DNA of 41,868 bases from an uncultured Bacilli bacterium (GCA_947632085.1 CANRNY010000018.1:1-41868), one strand, 5' to 3'; counted from the stretch's first letter, positions 15,235 through 24,248 are shown. Program-made: numbers and translations. The notes: generated from the sequence alone by a model not told the origin.

Positions 15235-15966
15235 TTAATTACTAACAATAAATATATATATTATAAAAAGACCAACTACAACAAAGGAAGCTCCTACAAA
15301 TAATAGAGCGTTTCTCGTAAACTTTTCAGAATATTCATCATATCTTTCTTCAGGATTATTAGGATTAATTGATAACTCTACAATTTCATTAATTTTAGGA
15401 ATATTTGATTTAAAATATTCATTACCATCAATACGATAAGTATGTGAATTAAAATCATATTCATATACTGGTGAATACAATACCTTTCCTTCAAATTGAT
15501 CTTCTATTATATCTATTACTTTAGCCATAACCTTTACGGAATTTCTATTTCTTTTCATCTTATTAATAATTGTTGGTACAACCATTAATACGATTCCTAT
15601 AAGCAAAAAAACTCCAATCATAATTGCCGGTAAAACTTTATCCCAATTAACATTTAGTTGTGGAATTATTGTTAAAATTGGAATAACCATCATTGCCAAA
15701 CCCAAGATACAAGGGATAAGTCCTGTCAAATGTTTATTATATAAAATAATTATTCCAAATCCTAAAAAGTATTGACCGAAGCCAATAATCATAAAATATG
15801 GATGAATATTCATTAGATAAAATGTTAAAAATAAAGAACCAACAAACCAAATTATAAAAACAATCCTTAATATCATTTTTGTTTTTTCATCTACTACATC
15901 ATTTGGATTAATATTGTTTTTCTCGATTATAGTATCATGTTTATTTTTATCTATCTTGTTATCCAT
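15235..15966 (-). CDS. DUF3592-like membrane protein (copy 2)
   Basis: 243 residues, a paralog of the 13687-14514 gene. Shared stretches include WFVGSLFLTF, NWDKVLP, KVMAKV and YSPVYE, with the same order of four spans, DUF3592-like domain and final span. It lacks the extra cytoplasmic stretch of copy 1. Its upstream region, including the RBS spacing (AGGTGAT) and -10, also parallels that of copy 1, so the duplication included the promoter. Function unknown. Confidence 0.8.
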   Translation of the reverse strand: MDNKIDKNKHDTIIEKNNINPNDVVDEKTKMILRIVFIIWFVGSLFLTFYLMNIHPYFMIIGFGQYFLGFGIIILYNKHLTGLIPCILGLAMMVIPILTIIPQLNVNWDKVLPAIMIGVFLLIGIVLMVVPTIINKMKRNRNSVKVMAKVIDIIEDQFEGKVLYSPVYEYDFNSHTYRIDGNEYFKSNIPKINEIVELSINPNNPEERYDEYSEKFTRNALLFVGASFVVVGLFIIYIFIVSN

Positions 15967-15988
15967 AAAATCACCTTATCTTATATTA

Positions 15989-16017
15989 ATAATAAAACAT
16001 TTTTATTTTTAGCGCAA
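15989..16017 (-). promoter_or_regulatory. Promoter of DUF3592-like copy 2
   Basis: Minus strand -35 TTGCGC (16012-16017) and -10 TATTAT (15989-15994), spacer 17 bp, placed like the copy 1 promoter. Confidence 0.6.
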
Positions 16018-16052
16018 TATAACCTATTATAGACTTAAAGTTAGAAAATAAA

Positions 16053-16141
16053 AAAAAGACTTACAAACTAAATTAGATGAGTTAAGTAATTAAATAAGCT
16101 TTATACATTATTTTTTTCTTTGTTTTCCAAATAAAATATTT
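16053..16141 (+). repeat. Duplicated segment, copy 2: collapsed coat gene remnant
   Basis: It repeats 15102-15191, including the last codons of the coat gene, but no coat reading frame precedes it. The terminator hairpin is damaged in this copy (aaataagct opposite acattattt). The bases just upstream (16031-16050, containing tagac and ttagaaa) resemble the region before the first coat gene, so an internal deletion likely joined the two ends. Confidence 0.8.
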
Positions 16142-16142
16142 A

Positions 16143-16151
16143 TGATATAAT
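16143..16151 (+). promoter_or_regulatory. Extended -10 of the tail-anchored protein gene
   Basis: TGATATAAT (TG at 16143-16144, TATAAT 16146-16151) lies 27 nt before the ATG. No clear -35. It begins just past the end of the duplicated remnant. Confidence 0.5.
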
Positions 16152-16177
16152 AATCAAAGTAGAATAGAGGTATTAGT

Positions 16178-17554
16178 ATGGAAGAAAAAAGGTTAGAAAT
16201 AATTGACCATATCAAAAAACGTTTAGCATCTTTAGAAGAACTAGGTAAAGTATATTCTGAAGATAAAATAAATAACTTAGCTTTAAAACTTCTTTCAACT
16301 AATAAATCTTTGGAAGAAATAAAACAACTAATTGATAATAAATTTTCTAATGAAGTAAGAAAAATAAATCATAATAACCATCTAGCTACCTTAAAAGAAT
16401 ACTATTTATCAAGTATTGATAAATTAAAACGTGGTAATAACTGTTATCTTCTATCTTATGAAGAAGGCGTTAAAATTCTTGAACAAGCTCATATTAAAGA
16501 AGACAAAGAAATAAATAAATATTTAAAACAAGTTATTGTTAATAAAATATTTGTCGGCTACCAAAAAGATAATAGTGTTATTAATGATTATGAATTAATA
16601 ATGAGTGATATCGCTTATTTACTAAAAATAAGGTATGCTAAAACATATCGTGTTTTTGATTCTAAAATGGAACCACAAGGTATTTTAAATATTTCTTTTG
16701 CTAATAAAAATGAAAGATATTTAAATTTTGAAGAAACACTACATTTTATTAAAGAAGAATCGCCTAATTTCACTTTAAAAACTGAATTAGAAGCTTATCA
16801 TGATAAAAATATTAAACGTGGTCTTAAAACAGCCAAAAGTCTTGATGATTATCAAAACAATTTAGAATATATTTTTAAACTATTCCAATCATTACCTGAT
16901 ATTACTAAGAAAAATATTGAAAAATTAAAAAAAGATTATTTAAATATGAAAGTCTTTGAAATACTTATTAATAGTTTAAATAATAACTTAAGTAATAGTG
17001 GTATTATAATTGATAAATCATCTCTAAAATATACTTACGAATTATCTCCATCATACAATAAATATATTACTAGTATCGATTTCTTAAAAGAAAATGAAAC
17101 TATTTTTAATTTCTTTATCGTCGATAAAAAACAACTTCTATCATACTTAATTGATAATTATTATGATGATATTAAAGAATTACTTAATTTAATTACGGAT
17201 AATAAAGATACATTAATCCCAATTATTAATCAAGTAATAACTGAACATCTAGATTTTAAAGAATATAACAAATATTATAATGATATTAAAAATAATATTT
17301 CTATGATTGAAGAATTAGTAGCCCAAAAGAAACAATCAATTAAAGAAACTAATGACGATAAAGAAACATATGAAGATAATAATATTTCATATTACAATCG
17401 TATTGCTCCATTCATTGAAAACTATGTTGAAGCTGATGACTTAGAAGATGATAAAGGTAGTACTGTTCTAATGGCCATTGTAGCTGGTGTCTTATTTATA
17501 ACAATAATCATCATCTTACTTGCTATTATTGCGGTTAGTAGATTAGATATCTAA
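16178..17554 (+). CDS. Large hypothetical protein with a C-terminal membrane anchor
   Basis: 458 residues. A long, charged, helix-rich cytoplasmic part (many Lys, Glu, Asn) fills residues 1-425; one hydrophobic span (about 430-452, VLMAIVAGVLFITIIIILLAIIAV) sits at the very end followed by SRLDI, so it is tail-anchored, facing the cytoplasm. No catalytic motif is visible. Its promoter abuts the duplicated remnant and it is directly upstream of the proS T-box, whose -35 box begins at the first base after its stop. Family not recognised. Confidence 0.75.
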   Translation: MEEKRLEIIDHIKKRLASLEELGKVYSEDKINNLALKLLSTNKSLEEIKQLIDNKFSNEVRKINHNNHLATLKEYYLSSIDKLKRGNNCYLLSYEEGVKILEQAHIKEDKEINKYLKQVIVNKIFVGYQKDNSVINDYELIMSDIAYLLKIRYAKTYRVFDSKMEPQGILNISFANKNERYLNFEETLHFIKEESPNFTLKTELEAYHDKNIKRGLKTAKSLDDYQNNLEYIFKLFQSLPDITKKNIEKLKKDYLNMKVFEILINSLNNNLSNSGIIIDKSSLKYTYELSPSYNKYITSIDFLKENETIFNFFIVDKKQLLSYLIDNYYDDIKELLNLITDNKDTLIPIINQVITEHLDFKEYNKYYNDIKNNISMIEELVAQKKQSIKETNDDKETYEDNNISYYNRIAPFIENYVEADDLEDDKGSTVLMAIVAGVLFITIIIILLAIIAVSRLDI

Positions 17555-17583
17555 TTGACATCATCTCAAAAAAATTATAAAAT
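17555..17583 (+). promoter_or_regulatory. Promoter of the proS-serS leader
   Basis: Perfect -35 TTGACA (17555-17560) and -10 TAAAAT (17578-17583), spacer 17 bp. Confidence 0.75.
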
Positions 17584-17597
17584 AAATGCATAAATCG

Positions 17598-17790
17598 TTT
17601 TAAAGAAAGACCAGTAATTTATTATTTTTAAGTAGAGAGTCTGTGGATGGTGCAAACAGATTAAAAGTAATAAACGAATCTCCTTTCAAGAGCAGCTAAT
17701 CCCTGCCGGCCAAAACCGTTATAATATTAAGTTAAATAAAGGATGGTACCGTGCATCTTATGCACTCCTTAGGTATCATCCTTTTTGTTT
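17598..17790 (+). promoter_or_regulatory. T-box riboswitch upstream of proS-serS
   Basis: Stem I carries an AGTA (17613-17616) and GAA (17676-17678) loop-E pair flanking the helix TTTATTA/TAATAAA, an AGAGAG and a GATGGTG distal loop. The antiterminator has the T-box TGGTACCG (17744-17751), and the alternative terminator pairs aaaggat with atccttt (17738-17786) and ends in T. The TGGT bulge would pair with an A73 discriminator, as in tRNA-Pro. The codon-like stretch after GAA is TCTCCT (17679-17684), which contains CCT (Pro) but also TCT and TCC (Ser), so the specifier is not decided. Uncharged tRNA should switch the operon on. Confidence 0.9.
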
Positions 17791-17805
17791 TTATAGGAGG
17801 ATTAT

Positions 17806-19227
17806 ATGAACAATGAGAAGATAACAAAAAGAGATGAAGATTTTGCTAAATGGTATACCGATGTTATTCGTGTTGCTGACTTAGTTGATTATTCTAGTGT
17901 TAAAGGTAGTATGATTATTCGTCCATATGGTTATGCCATTTGGGAAAATATGGTTGCTGTTTTAGATAAAGAATTTAAGCGTTTAGGTCATCAAAATGTT
18001 CAAATGCCAATGTTTATCCCAGAAAGCTTACTTGAAGTCGAAAAAGACCATGTTGCTGGTTTTGCTCCTGAAGTTGCTTGGGTAACTCATGGTGGTGAAG
18101 AAAAGTTAGAAGAGCGTATGTGCGTAAGACCTACTAGTGAAACTTTATTCTGCGATCACTTTAAAAAGATAATAAAGTCATATCGTGATTTACCGCTTTT
18201 ATATAATCAATGGTGTACTATTGTCCGTTGGGAACGTACGACAAGACCTTTCCTAAGAAGCCGTGAAATTCTATGGCAAGAAGGACATACTATGCATGCA
18301 ACAGAACAAGAAGCTAAACAAGAAACCTTAAATATGTTAAAAGTTTATGAAAACTTTCAAAGAGATTACCTAGCTATGCCAGTAATCGTTGGTAAAAAAA
18401 CTGACAAAGAAAAATTTGCTGGTGCTGAAGAAACTTATACCATCGAAGCTATGATGTATGATGGTGTAGCTCTACAAAATGGTACGAGTCACTACTTTGG
18501 TCAAGGTTTTGCCAAAGCCTTTGATATAAAATTCTTAAATAAAGACAATAAACTAGAAACTCCATATCAAACATCGTGGGGTTGTACAACAAGAATGATT
18601 GGTGGTCTTATAATGACTCATAGTGATGATGCCGGTTTAGTATTGCCACCAAAAATCGCCCCAATTAAAGTAGATATAATCCCCATTAAAGAAACAGATA
18701 ATGTAAATAATTTAATTAATGAGTTAAAATTAAAATTAGAAGAGTCGGGAATCTCGTACATCATTGATAATAGTGATAAATCGCCAGGATTCAAATTCGC
18801 TAATGCTGAAGTCAAAGGCTATCCATTACGTATCGAAATTGGTCCCCGTGATTTAGAAAATAATAAAGTAACAATCGTTAGAAGAGATACTCTAGAAAAA
18901 ATAAGTATTGATCCTAAAGATATTATTAATGAAATTACTAAATTACTTAATTCTATTCAAGAAAATTTATACAATCGTGCCTTACAAAGACGTGATAGTA
19001 TGATATATAATTTAAAAACATACGATGAATTAAAAGAAATGAGTAAAAAACCTGGTGGCTTTGCTTATGTCAATTGGTGTGGTAATGTCGAATGTGAAAA
19101 TAAAATAAAAGATGAATTAGGACTTAAGTCGCGTTGCATACCTTTTGAAAATCAAGAACCAGATGGCAAATGTATCTACTGTAATCAAACAGCTAAAACT
19201 AAAATTTATTTTGGAAAACAATATTAG
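17806..19227 (+). CDS. proS: Prolyl-tRNA synthetase, eukaryote/archaeon-like type
   Basis: 473 residues, much shorter than the bacterial type with its editing insertion. Class II motifs are present: motif 2 (RWERTTRPFLRSREILWQEG) and motif 3 (residues WGCTTRMIGGLIMTH). The C-terminal domain has four Cys (NWCGNVEC ... CIYC), a zinc-like module of this type. It ligates Pro to tRNA-Pro. The T-box leader and GGAGG site 5' of the ATG are in place, and serS follows 12 nt later. Confidence 0.95.
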   Translation: MNNEKITKRDEDFAKWYTDVIRVADLVDYSSVKGSMIIRPYGYAIWENMVAVLDKEFKRLGHQNVQMPMFIPESLLEVEKDHVAGFAPEVAWVTHGGEEKLEERMCVRPTSETLFCDHFKKIIKSYRDLPLLYNQWCTIVRWERTTRPFLRSREILWQEGHTMHATEQEAKQETLNMLKVYENFQRDYLAMPVIVGKKTDKEKFAGAEETYTIEAMMYDGVALQNGTSHYFGQGFAKAFDIKFLNKDNKLETPYQTSWGCTTRMIGGLIMTHSDDAGLVLPPKIAPIKVDIIPIKETDNVNNLINELKLKLEESGISYIIDNSDKSPGFKFANAEVKGYPLRIEIGPRDLENNKVTIVRRDTLEKISIDPKDIINEITKLLNSIQENLYNRALQRRDSMIYNLKTYDELKEMSKKPGGFAYVNWCGNVECENKIKDELGLKSRCIPFENQEPDGKCIYCNQTAKTKIYFGKQY

Positions 19228-19239
19228 GAGGGAATATAT

Positions 19240-20526
19240 ATGATAGATATTAATTTAATAAGAGAAAATAAAGATTTAGTAAAGGAAAATATTAAAAAGA
19301 AATTTCAAGATGCTAAACTACCTTTAGTTGATGAAATTTATGATTTAGATGTTGAATATCGTAACACTAAACAAAAAATGGATGAAGCACGTGCTGAAAA
19401 AAATAAATTAAGTGCTGAAATTGGTGGCTTAATGCGTGATAAAAAAATCGACGAAGCTAATGAAGTAAAAGCTAAAGTAGCTACAATGGGTGAAGAAATT
19501 GATAATTTAACTAAAAAAGAAGAAGAACTAGCAGCTACTATTAAAGAAAAAATGATGGTTATTCCAAACATTATTGCTGATGATGTTCCAATTGGTGAAG
19601 ACGATACTAAAAATGTTGAATTAAAAAGATTTGGTGATCCAGTAGTTCCTGATTACGAAATCCCATATCATGCTGATATTTTAGAAAGTGTAACTGGTTT
19701 AGATAAAGAAGCTAGTGGTCGTACAAGTGGTGAAGGTTTCTATTATCTAACTGGTGATATCGCTAGACTTCATTCTGCAATGCTTACTTATGCTCGTGAT
19801 TTTATGATTGATCATGGCTTTACTTATTGTTTACCACCATTTATGATAAGAAGTGATGTTGTTACAGGAGTTATGTCATTTGCTGAAATGGATGCTATGA
19901 TGTATAAAATCGAAGGCGAAGATTTATACTTAATTGGTACTTCAGAACATTCAATGATTGGTCGCTTTAAAGATCAAGTTCTAAAACCTGAAAACTTACC
20001 ATACACTTTAACAAGTTATTCTCCATGCTTTAGAAAAGAAGGTGGCGCACATGGTCTTGAAGAAAGAGGCGTTTATCGTGTTCATCAATTTGAAAAACAA
20101 GAGATGATTGTTATTTGTGAGCCAGAAGATTCTAAAGAATGGTATGAAAAAATGTGGCAATTAACTGTTGAATTCTTTAGAAGTATGGATATCCCAGTTC
20201 GTCAATTAGAATGCTGTAGTGGTGATTTAGCTGACCTTAAATACAAATCTTGTGATATTGAAGCATGGTCACCAAGACAACAAAAATATTTTGAAGTAGG
20301 TAGCTGTTCAAACTTAACAGATGCTCAAGCTAGACGTTTAGGTATTCGTGCTAAAGGTGAAAAGGGAACTTACTATCTTCACACTCTAAATAATACAGTA
20401 GTTGCTTCACCTCGTGGTTTAATTGCTTTAGTCGAAAATAACTACCAAAAAGATGGTTCAATATTAATCCCAAAAGTTTTACAACCATACATGGGTGGAA
20501 AAGAAAAAATAGTCCCAAACAAATAG
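19240..20526 (+). CDS. serS: Seryl-tRNA synthetase
   Basis: 428 residues. The N-terminal coiled-coil arm runs to about residue 110 (many Lys/Glu heptads), then the class II core with motif 2 (CFRKEGGAHGLEERGVYRVHQF) and motif 3 (ASPRGLIALVENNYQ). Motif 2 is a variant: GGAHGLEERG in place of the common GSAGRDTRG. It has a GGAGGGAA site and is in the same operon as proS, so both depend on the T-box leader. A terminator overlaps its stop. Confidence 0.95.
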   Translation: MIDINLIRENKDLVKENIKKKFQDAKLPLVDEIYDLDVEYRNTKQKMDEARAEKNKLSAEIGGLMRDKKIDEANEVKAKVATMGEEIDNLTKKEEELAATIKEKMMVIPNIIADDVPIGEDDTKNVELKRFGDPVVPDYEIPYHADILESVTGLDKEASGRTSGEGFYYLTGDIARLHSAMLTYARDFMIDHGFTYCLPPFMIRSDVVTGVMSFAEMDAMMYKIEGEDLYLIGTSEHSMIGRFKDQVLKPENLPYTLTSYSPCFRKEGGAHGLEERGVYRVHQFEKQEMIVICEPEDSKEWYEKMWQLTVEFFRSMDIPVRQLECCSGDLADLKYKSCDIEAWSPRQQKYFEVGSCSNLTDAQARRLGIRAKGEKGTYYLHTLNNTVVASPRGLIALVENNYQKDGSILIPKVLQPYMGGKEKIVPNK

Positions 20527-20546
20527 TGATTTTGCACTATTTTTTC
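20521..20546 (+). terminator. Terminator of the proS-serS operon
   Basis: An 8-bp perfect stem (aaatagtg 20521-20528 with cactattt 20535-20542) followed by T. It overlaps the serS stop codon. Confidence 0.85.
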
Positions 20547-20614
20547 TTTTTTAAAAATTTCTTTACTAAAAATAATCAAGTCTTAAAAAAATAACTTTAT
20601 TATTAAAAAAAGTA

Positions 20615-20623
20615 TGTTATAAT
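20615..20623 (+). promoter_or_regulatory. Extended -10 promoter of the Glu-rich protein gene
   Basis: TG at 20615-20616 followed by TATAAT (20618-20623). No strong -35. The transcript would have a leader of about 40 nt. Confidence 0.55.
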
Positions 20624-20672
20624 AAAAATAGTATGATAGGGGTACTAGAGGTTAGAATGGATGTGATTCTAG

Positions 20673-23600
20673 ATGGGTTTATTCGATAAATTCAAAAAGA
20701 AAGAAGAAAAAGTTGTTGAAGAACCTCAAAACGTTGCAGCACAAGGTGCAGCAATAGAGCAAGCTGCTGCAGCTGCGGCTGAACAAGCAGCCATCGAAGA
20801 AGCAAATGCAGTCGCTGAAACACAAGAGCAAGCTGCTGAAGCTCCAAGTTTTGATAATATTTTTAATGCGGCACCTGGTAATCTTATAATGCCAGATTCA
20901 CCAACACCTACTGTAGAACCTGAACCTGTTTCAGAAATTCAAATTCAAAATGTTAATGATTCCGAACCTCCATTAGGTAATGTTGATCAAACTGCTGCTG
21001 TTGTTGATAATCCAGCTCCAGCAGAACTTGATAATTCTCTGCAAGTAAATCCTGCTGAGATTATTAGTGATGAAGAAAATAAAGAAGACGAAATTACTAA
21101 AATGGTTTATAATACCGTATCTGAAGAAGAAGCAGCTACTAGTGATGATGTAGTTGCTCCAGAAGTAACTCAAGAAGAAGCTACTGTAGAAGAAGTAGTT
21201 CCAAATGATGGAGTAGTTACTACTGAAGAAGTAGTTCCAAATGATGAAGTAGTTGTTACTGAAGAACCAGTTACTGCGGAAGAAATAGTTCCTAGTGACG
21301 AAACTGTTACAGAAGAATCTCCTAGTGACGAAACTACAACTGAAGAAGTAGTCGCAAGTGAAGAAGAAACTATTGCTCCTGAAGCCGAAAACGATAATTC
21401 TGAAAATCCTTCTCAACTTCAAGAAATAATAAATCGCGAAAATAGTACTGTTGTCGATTTAACTAATAAAGATGAATTTATTGAAGCTACTGATTTAGAA
21501 GAAACTAATGAAGAACCACAACCAGAACCTTCTGTTATTGAACCACAACCTGAAGAAATTCCAACCGAGGAAGTTCCAGTTGAAACTTCAGTTACCGAAC
21601 CACCAGTTGAAGAAGCCGTTCAAATTGAAACTCCAGAACAAATTTTACCAGAAGTTACCGAAACAGAAGAAGTATCAGAATCTTCACAAAGTACCGCTAC
21701 AAACGTTTCAGATGTTCCACTTGTTGAAACCGAAGATGTAGAACTTCAAGAAATGGTTGATATAAATGCTCAAGAAAACTTTATTCCTGCTGAAATAGCA
21801 GAAAGTCAGCAAAATGTTATTGAGCTATCTTTAGATACACCAAGTGAAACTCCAGAAGAAAATGCCGAAATAATGCAAATAAATCCAGGCTCAACAGAAG
21901 ACTCATTAGCCGTTCCAGTTCAGTATGATGAAATAGATGAAAATATAGTTCCTGAAGTAACTAATGAGGTACCATTTGAACCAGTAGAAACTCCAGAAGA
22001 ACAAAGTGAGGAAAGTACGGAAGATGTTCCAGTAGAACCAGTTATTGAAGAAGTACCAACTCAAACAGAAGTAGTTACTGAAGAAATAGTACCATCTGAA
22101 GAAGTTACAGAAGCTGTTTCCCTTGAACCAGCAGTTGACGAAACACAAGTTGAGGAAGTTCCAACTGAAGAAGTTCAAGTTGAAATAGCTCCTGAAGAAG
22201 CAACAGTTCAAACAGAGGAAGTACCATTTGAACCAGTAATAGATGAAGAACAAGAAGAAGTATCAGTTGAACCAGTAGAAGCTCCTGAAGAAGCAGTTCC
22301 AGTAGAAGACACTACTAAAGATATGTCAACTGAACCAGTAATAGAAGAAGTTCCAGTTCAAGACGAAGAAGTAGCTGAAGATGTACCAACTATAGATGTT
22401 ACTGAAGATATTACGATTGAACCAACATCTGAAGAAGAAGTTCAAGCAGAAGAAGTAAATGAAGATGAATATGTTGAACAAGTTCCTGAAGAAGAAACTC
22501 CTTCTGAAGAAGAAAATACTGAAGAAGTTGCAGAGGAAGTAACAGAAGACACACCTGATGAAACAGTTGAAACTCCAGCTGAACCAGTTATTGATGAAGA
22601 AGAATCAACTGATATAGAAACAGAAGAACCACCAGAAGTTCCAGTTATATCTTCACCAATTCCAGAAGTAAATACTTCTGTTGAAATAACTTCAATCGAT
22701 ACTGACGATGATTTAGAGGGTACACCAATCCCAATTATTGATGTAGCATCAAATTCTGAAGAAGAACCTGAGTCTGCAGAAGAACCTGAATCTGAAGAAG
22801 AAACTCCTTCTGAAGAAGAAAATTCTGAAATAAATATCATTCCAGATGATGTACAATCTGCTGAAATTAATTTATCTAGCGAAGAAACATCTACAGAAGA
22901 ACCTTCTGAAGATGAAGTGTCCGAAGAAGAAATATCTAATATTGAAATAACACCATTTATTGAAGAAGAGAAAGAAGAAAACGAAGAATCATCTGAAGAA
23001 CCAGAAGAAACTTCAAAAGAGGAAAAAGATAATGCTCCTATAACACCAATTATTGATGAAGAAGAAAATTCATTACCAGTAATTGATGAAAAAGAAGAAG
23101 AGGAAGAACCAACTTTACCAGTAATTGACGAAAATGAAAATACGGATGAAGAAAAAGTAGCTCCAATAATTGACGAAAGTGAAGAAGAATCTCCACTACC
23201 AATTATCGATGAAAAAGAAGAAGCAATTATGCCAGATATTGAAGAAAAAGAAGAAACTATTTCTCCAATAATTGAAGAAGTAGAAGAAGATATTCTACCA
23301 GGAGTTACACCTTCTAAAGAACCAATAGTTAGTAAAAAAGAGCATGATGTTGATACTTCAAAAGAAGAACAACCAAAGCCACTTAAAGAGAGCGAAGAAG
23401 AACCAAAAGAAGATAATCCAATAATCGAATTATCACAAATAAAATCAGAAGATATTACCTTTGATAATTCAATTCTTCCAACGCCAAAAGAACCACTTTC
23501 TATCTTCAATGAACCAACATTTAGCCCAACAATTGATAAACCAGAAGAAGATTCAGAAGAATTACTTAGAAAAGCCGCCACATATGTTGAAGATCTAACT

Positions 23601-23684
23601 CCAACAAAATTCTGTGATAATTGCGGTACTATCTTAACTGGTGATTCAAGTATTTGTCCTAGTTGTGGTGAACCAATAGATTAA
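20673..23684 (+). CDS. Very large Glu-rich repetitive protein with a C-terminal zinc ribbon
   Basis: 1003 residues. It begins MGLFDKFKKKEEK, an amphipathic, basic start like the membrane-binding N-terminus of FtsY. Then come an Ala/Gln-rich stretch and about 850 residues of low-complexity sequence dominated by Glu, Val, Pro, Thr and Ser, with recurring VPVEPVIEE and, from about residue 785, PIIDE-type units. The last 25 residues form a zinc ribbon with C981, C984, C995 and C998. Such a protein would be disordered, strongly acidic and perhaps tethered at the membrane. No enzymatic domain. Monocistronic with its own terminator. Function unknown. Confidence 0.8.
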   Translation: MGLFDKFKKKEEKVVEEPQNVAAQGAAIEQAAAAAAEQAAIEEANAVAETQEQAAEAPSFDNIFNAAPGNLIMPDSPTPTVEPEPVSEIQIQNVNDSEPPLGNVDQTAAVVDNPAPAELDNSLQVNPAEIISDEENKEDEITKMVYNTVSEEEAATSDDVVAPEVTQEEATVEEVVPNDGVVTTEEVVPNDEVVVTEEPVTAEEIVPSDETVTEESPSDETTTEEVVASEEETIAPEAENDNSENPSQLQEIINRENSTVVDLTNKDEFIEATDLEETNEEPQPEPSVIEPQPEEIPTEEVPVETSVTEPPVEEAVQIETPEQILPEVTETEEVSESSQSTATNVSDVPLVETEDVELQEMVDINAQENFIPAEIAESQQNVIELSLDTPSETPEENAEIMQINPGSTEDSLAVPVQYDEIDENIVPEVTNEVPFEPVETPEEQSEESTEDVPVEPVIEEVPTQTEVVTEEIVPSEEVTEAVSLEPAVDETQVEEVPTEEVQVEIAPEEATVQTEEVPFEPVIDEEQEEVSVEPVEAPEEAVPVEDTTKDMSTEPVIEEVPVQDEEVAEDVPTIDVTEDITIEPTSEEEVQAEEVNEDEYVEQVPEEETPSEEENTEEVAEEVTEDTPDETVETPAEPVIDEEESTDIETEEPPEVPVISSPIPEVNTSVEITSIDTDDDLEGTPIPIIDVASNSEEEPESAEEPESEEETPSEEENSEINIIPDDVQSAEINLSSEETSTEEPSEDEVSEEEISNIEITPFIEEEKEENEESSEEPEETSKEEKDNAPITPIIDEEENSLPVIDEKEEEEEPTLPVIDENENTDEEKVAPIIDESEEESPLPIIDEKEEAIMPDIEEKEETISPIIEEVEEDILPGVTPSKEPIVSKKEHDVDTSKEEQPKPLKESEEEPKEDNPIIELSQIKSEDITFDNSILPTPKEPLSIFNEPTFSPTIDKPEEDSEELLRKAATYVEDLTPTKFCDNCGTILTGDSSICPSCGEPID
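21120..23330 (+). repeat. Low-complexity GAA-rich coding repeat region
   Basis: The coding sequence is made of imperfect GAA/CCA/GTT-rich units encoding E, V and P repeats. Long antisense frames seen here are side effects of the low complexity, not genes. Confidence 0.75.
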
Positions 23685-23708
23685 AAGTAGAGAAATCTAC
23701 TTTTTTCT
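23683..23708 (+). terminator. Terminator after the Glu-rich protein gene
   Basis: A 9-bp stem (aaaagtaga 23683-23691, GAAA loop, tctactttt from 23696) followed by T. Confidence 0.85.
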
Positions 23709-23727
23709 TTTAATATATTTATTAAAT

Positions 23728-23736
23728 TGTTATAAT
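23728..23736 (+). promoter_or_regulatory. Extended -10 promoter of the dCMP deaminase gene
   Basis: TG at 23728-23729 and TATAAT at 23731-23736, 24 nt before the ATG. No clear -35. Confidence 0.5.
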
Positions 23737-23759
23737 TAATTTAGGTAGGGTGAAGTAAA

Positions 23760-24248
23760 ATGAAAAGAAGAGATAAAATAAATTACTATTTAGATATTGC
23801 TGAAACAGTAATTGAAAGAGGAACTTGTTTAAGAAGAAATTTCGGTGCTGTTATTGTTAATAATGATGAAATAATTTCTACTGGTTATGTTGGTGCTCCA
23901 AGGGGACGTAAAAATTGTTGCGATTTAAAATATTGTATGCGTGAAAAATTACAAATTCCTCGTGGTGAAAGATATGAAATGTGTCGTAGTGTTCATGCTG
24001 AACAAAACGCGATTATAAGTGCTGCTCGTAACAAAATGCTTGGTGGGACATTATTTCTTGTTGGTAAGTCCTATGCTGATGGTAAATATGTCGAAAACTC
24101 TAATCCATGTGCTTTATGTAAAAGAATGATAATTAATTCTGGTTTAAAAGATTTATATATTAGAGATACTAAAGATAAATATCGTCATATTATGGTTGAT
24201 GAATATATTGAAAATGATGAATCATTAGAAGGAATAAAAGGTTATTAA
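23760..24248 (+). CDS. dCMP deaminase family protein
   Basis: 162 residues. Zinc site: HAEQNAI (His and catalytic Glu) followed by NPCALCKRMI (the two Cys). An N-terminal C-rich stretch (NCCDLKYCM) resembles that of ComEB-type dCMP deaminases. The enzyme converts dCMP to dUMP, feeding thymidylate synthesis. A GGGTGAAG site precedes the ATG. A terminator overlaps the stop codon, so it is monocistronic. Confidence 0.9.
   Translation: MKRRDKINYYLDIAETVIERGTCLRRNFGAVIVNNDEIISTGYVGAPRGRKNCCDLKYCMREKLQIPRGERYEMCRSVHAEQNAIISAARNKMLGGTLFLVGKSYADGKYVENSNPCALCKRMIINSGLKDLYIRDTKDKYRHIMVDEYIENDESLEGIKGY

Noticed and set aside
21508-21741. Alternative plus-strand frame of 77 codons
   Set aside because: Inside the Glu-rich gene in another frame; Lys/Leu/Asn low-complexity product and no ribosome site.
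22442-23581. Long antisense frame (379 codons, Ser-rich) opposite the Glu-rich gene, with shorter ones at 20973-21422 and 21906-22253
   Set aside because: They arise because GAA-type repeats have no stop codons on the opposite strand. There is no ribosome site or promoter, and the encoded sequence is only low-complexity Ser or Phe/Asn runs.
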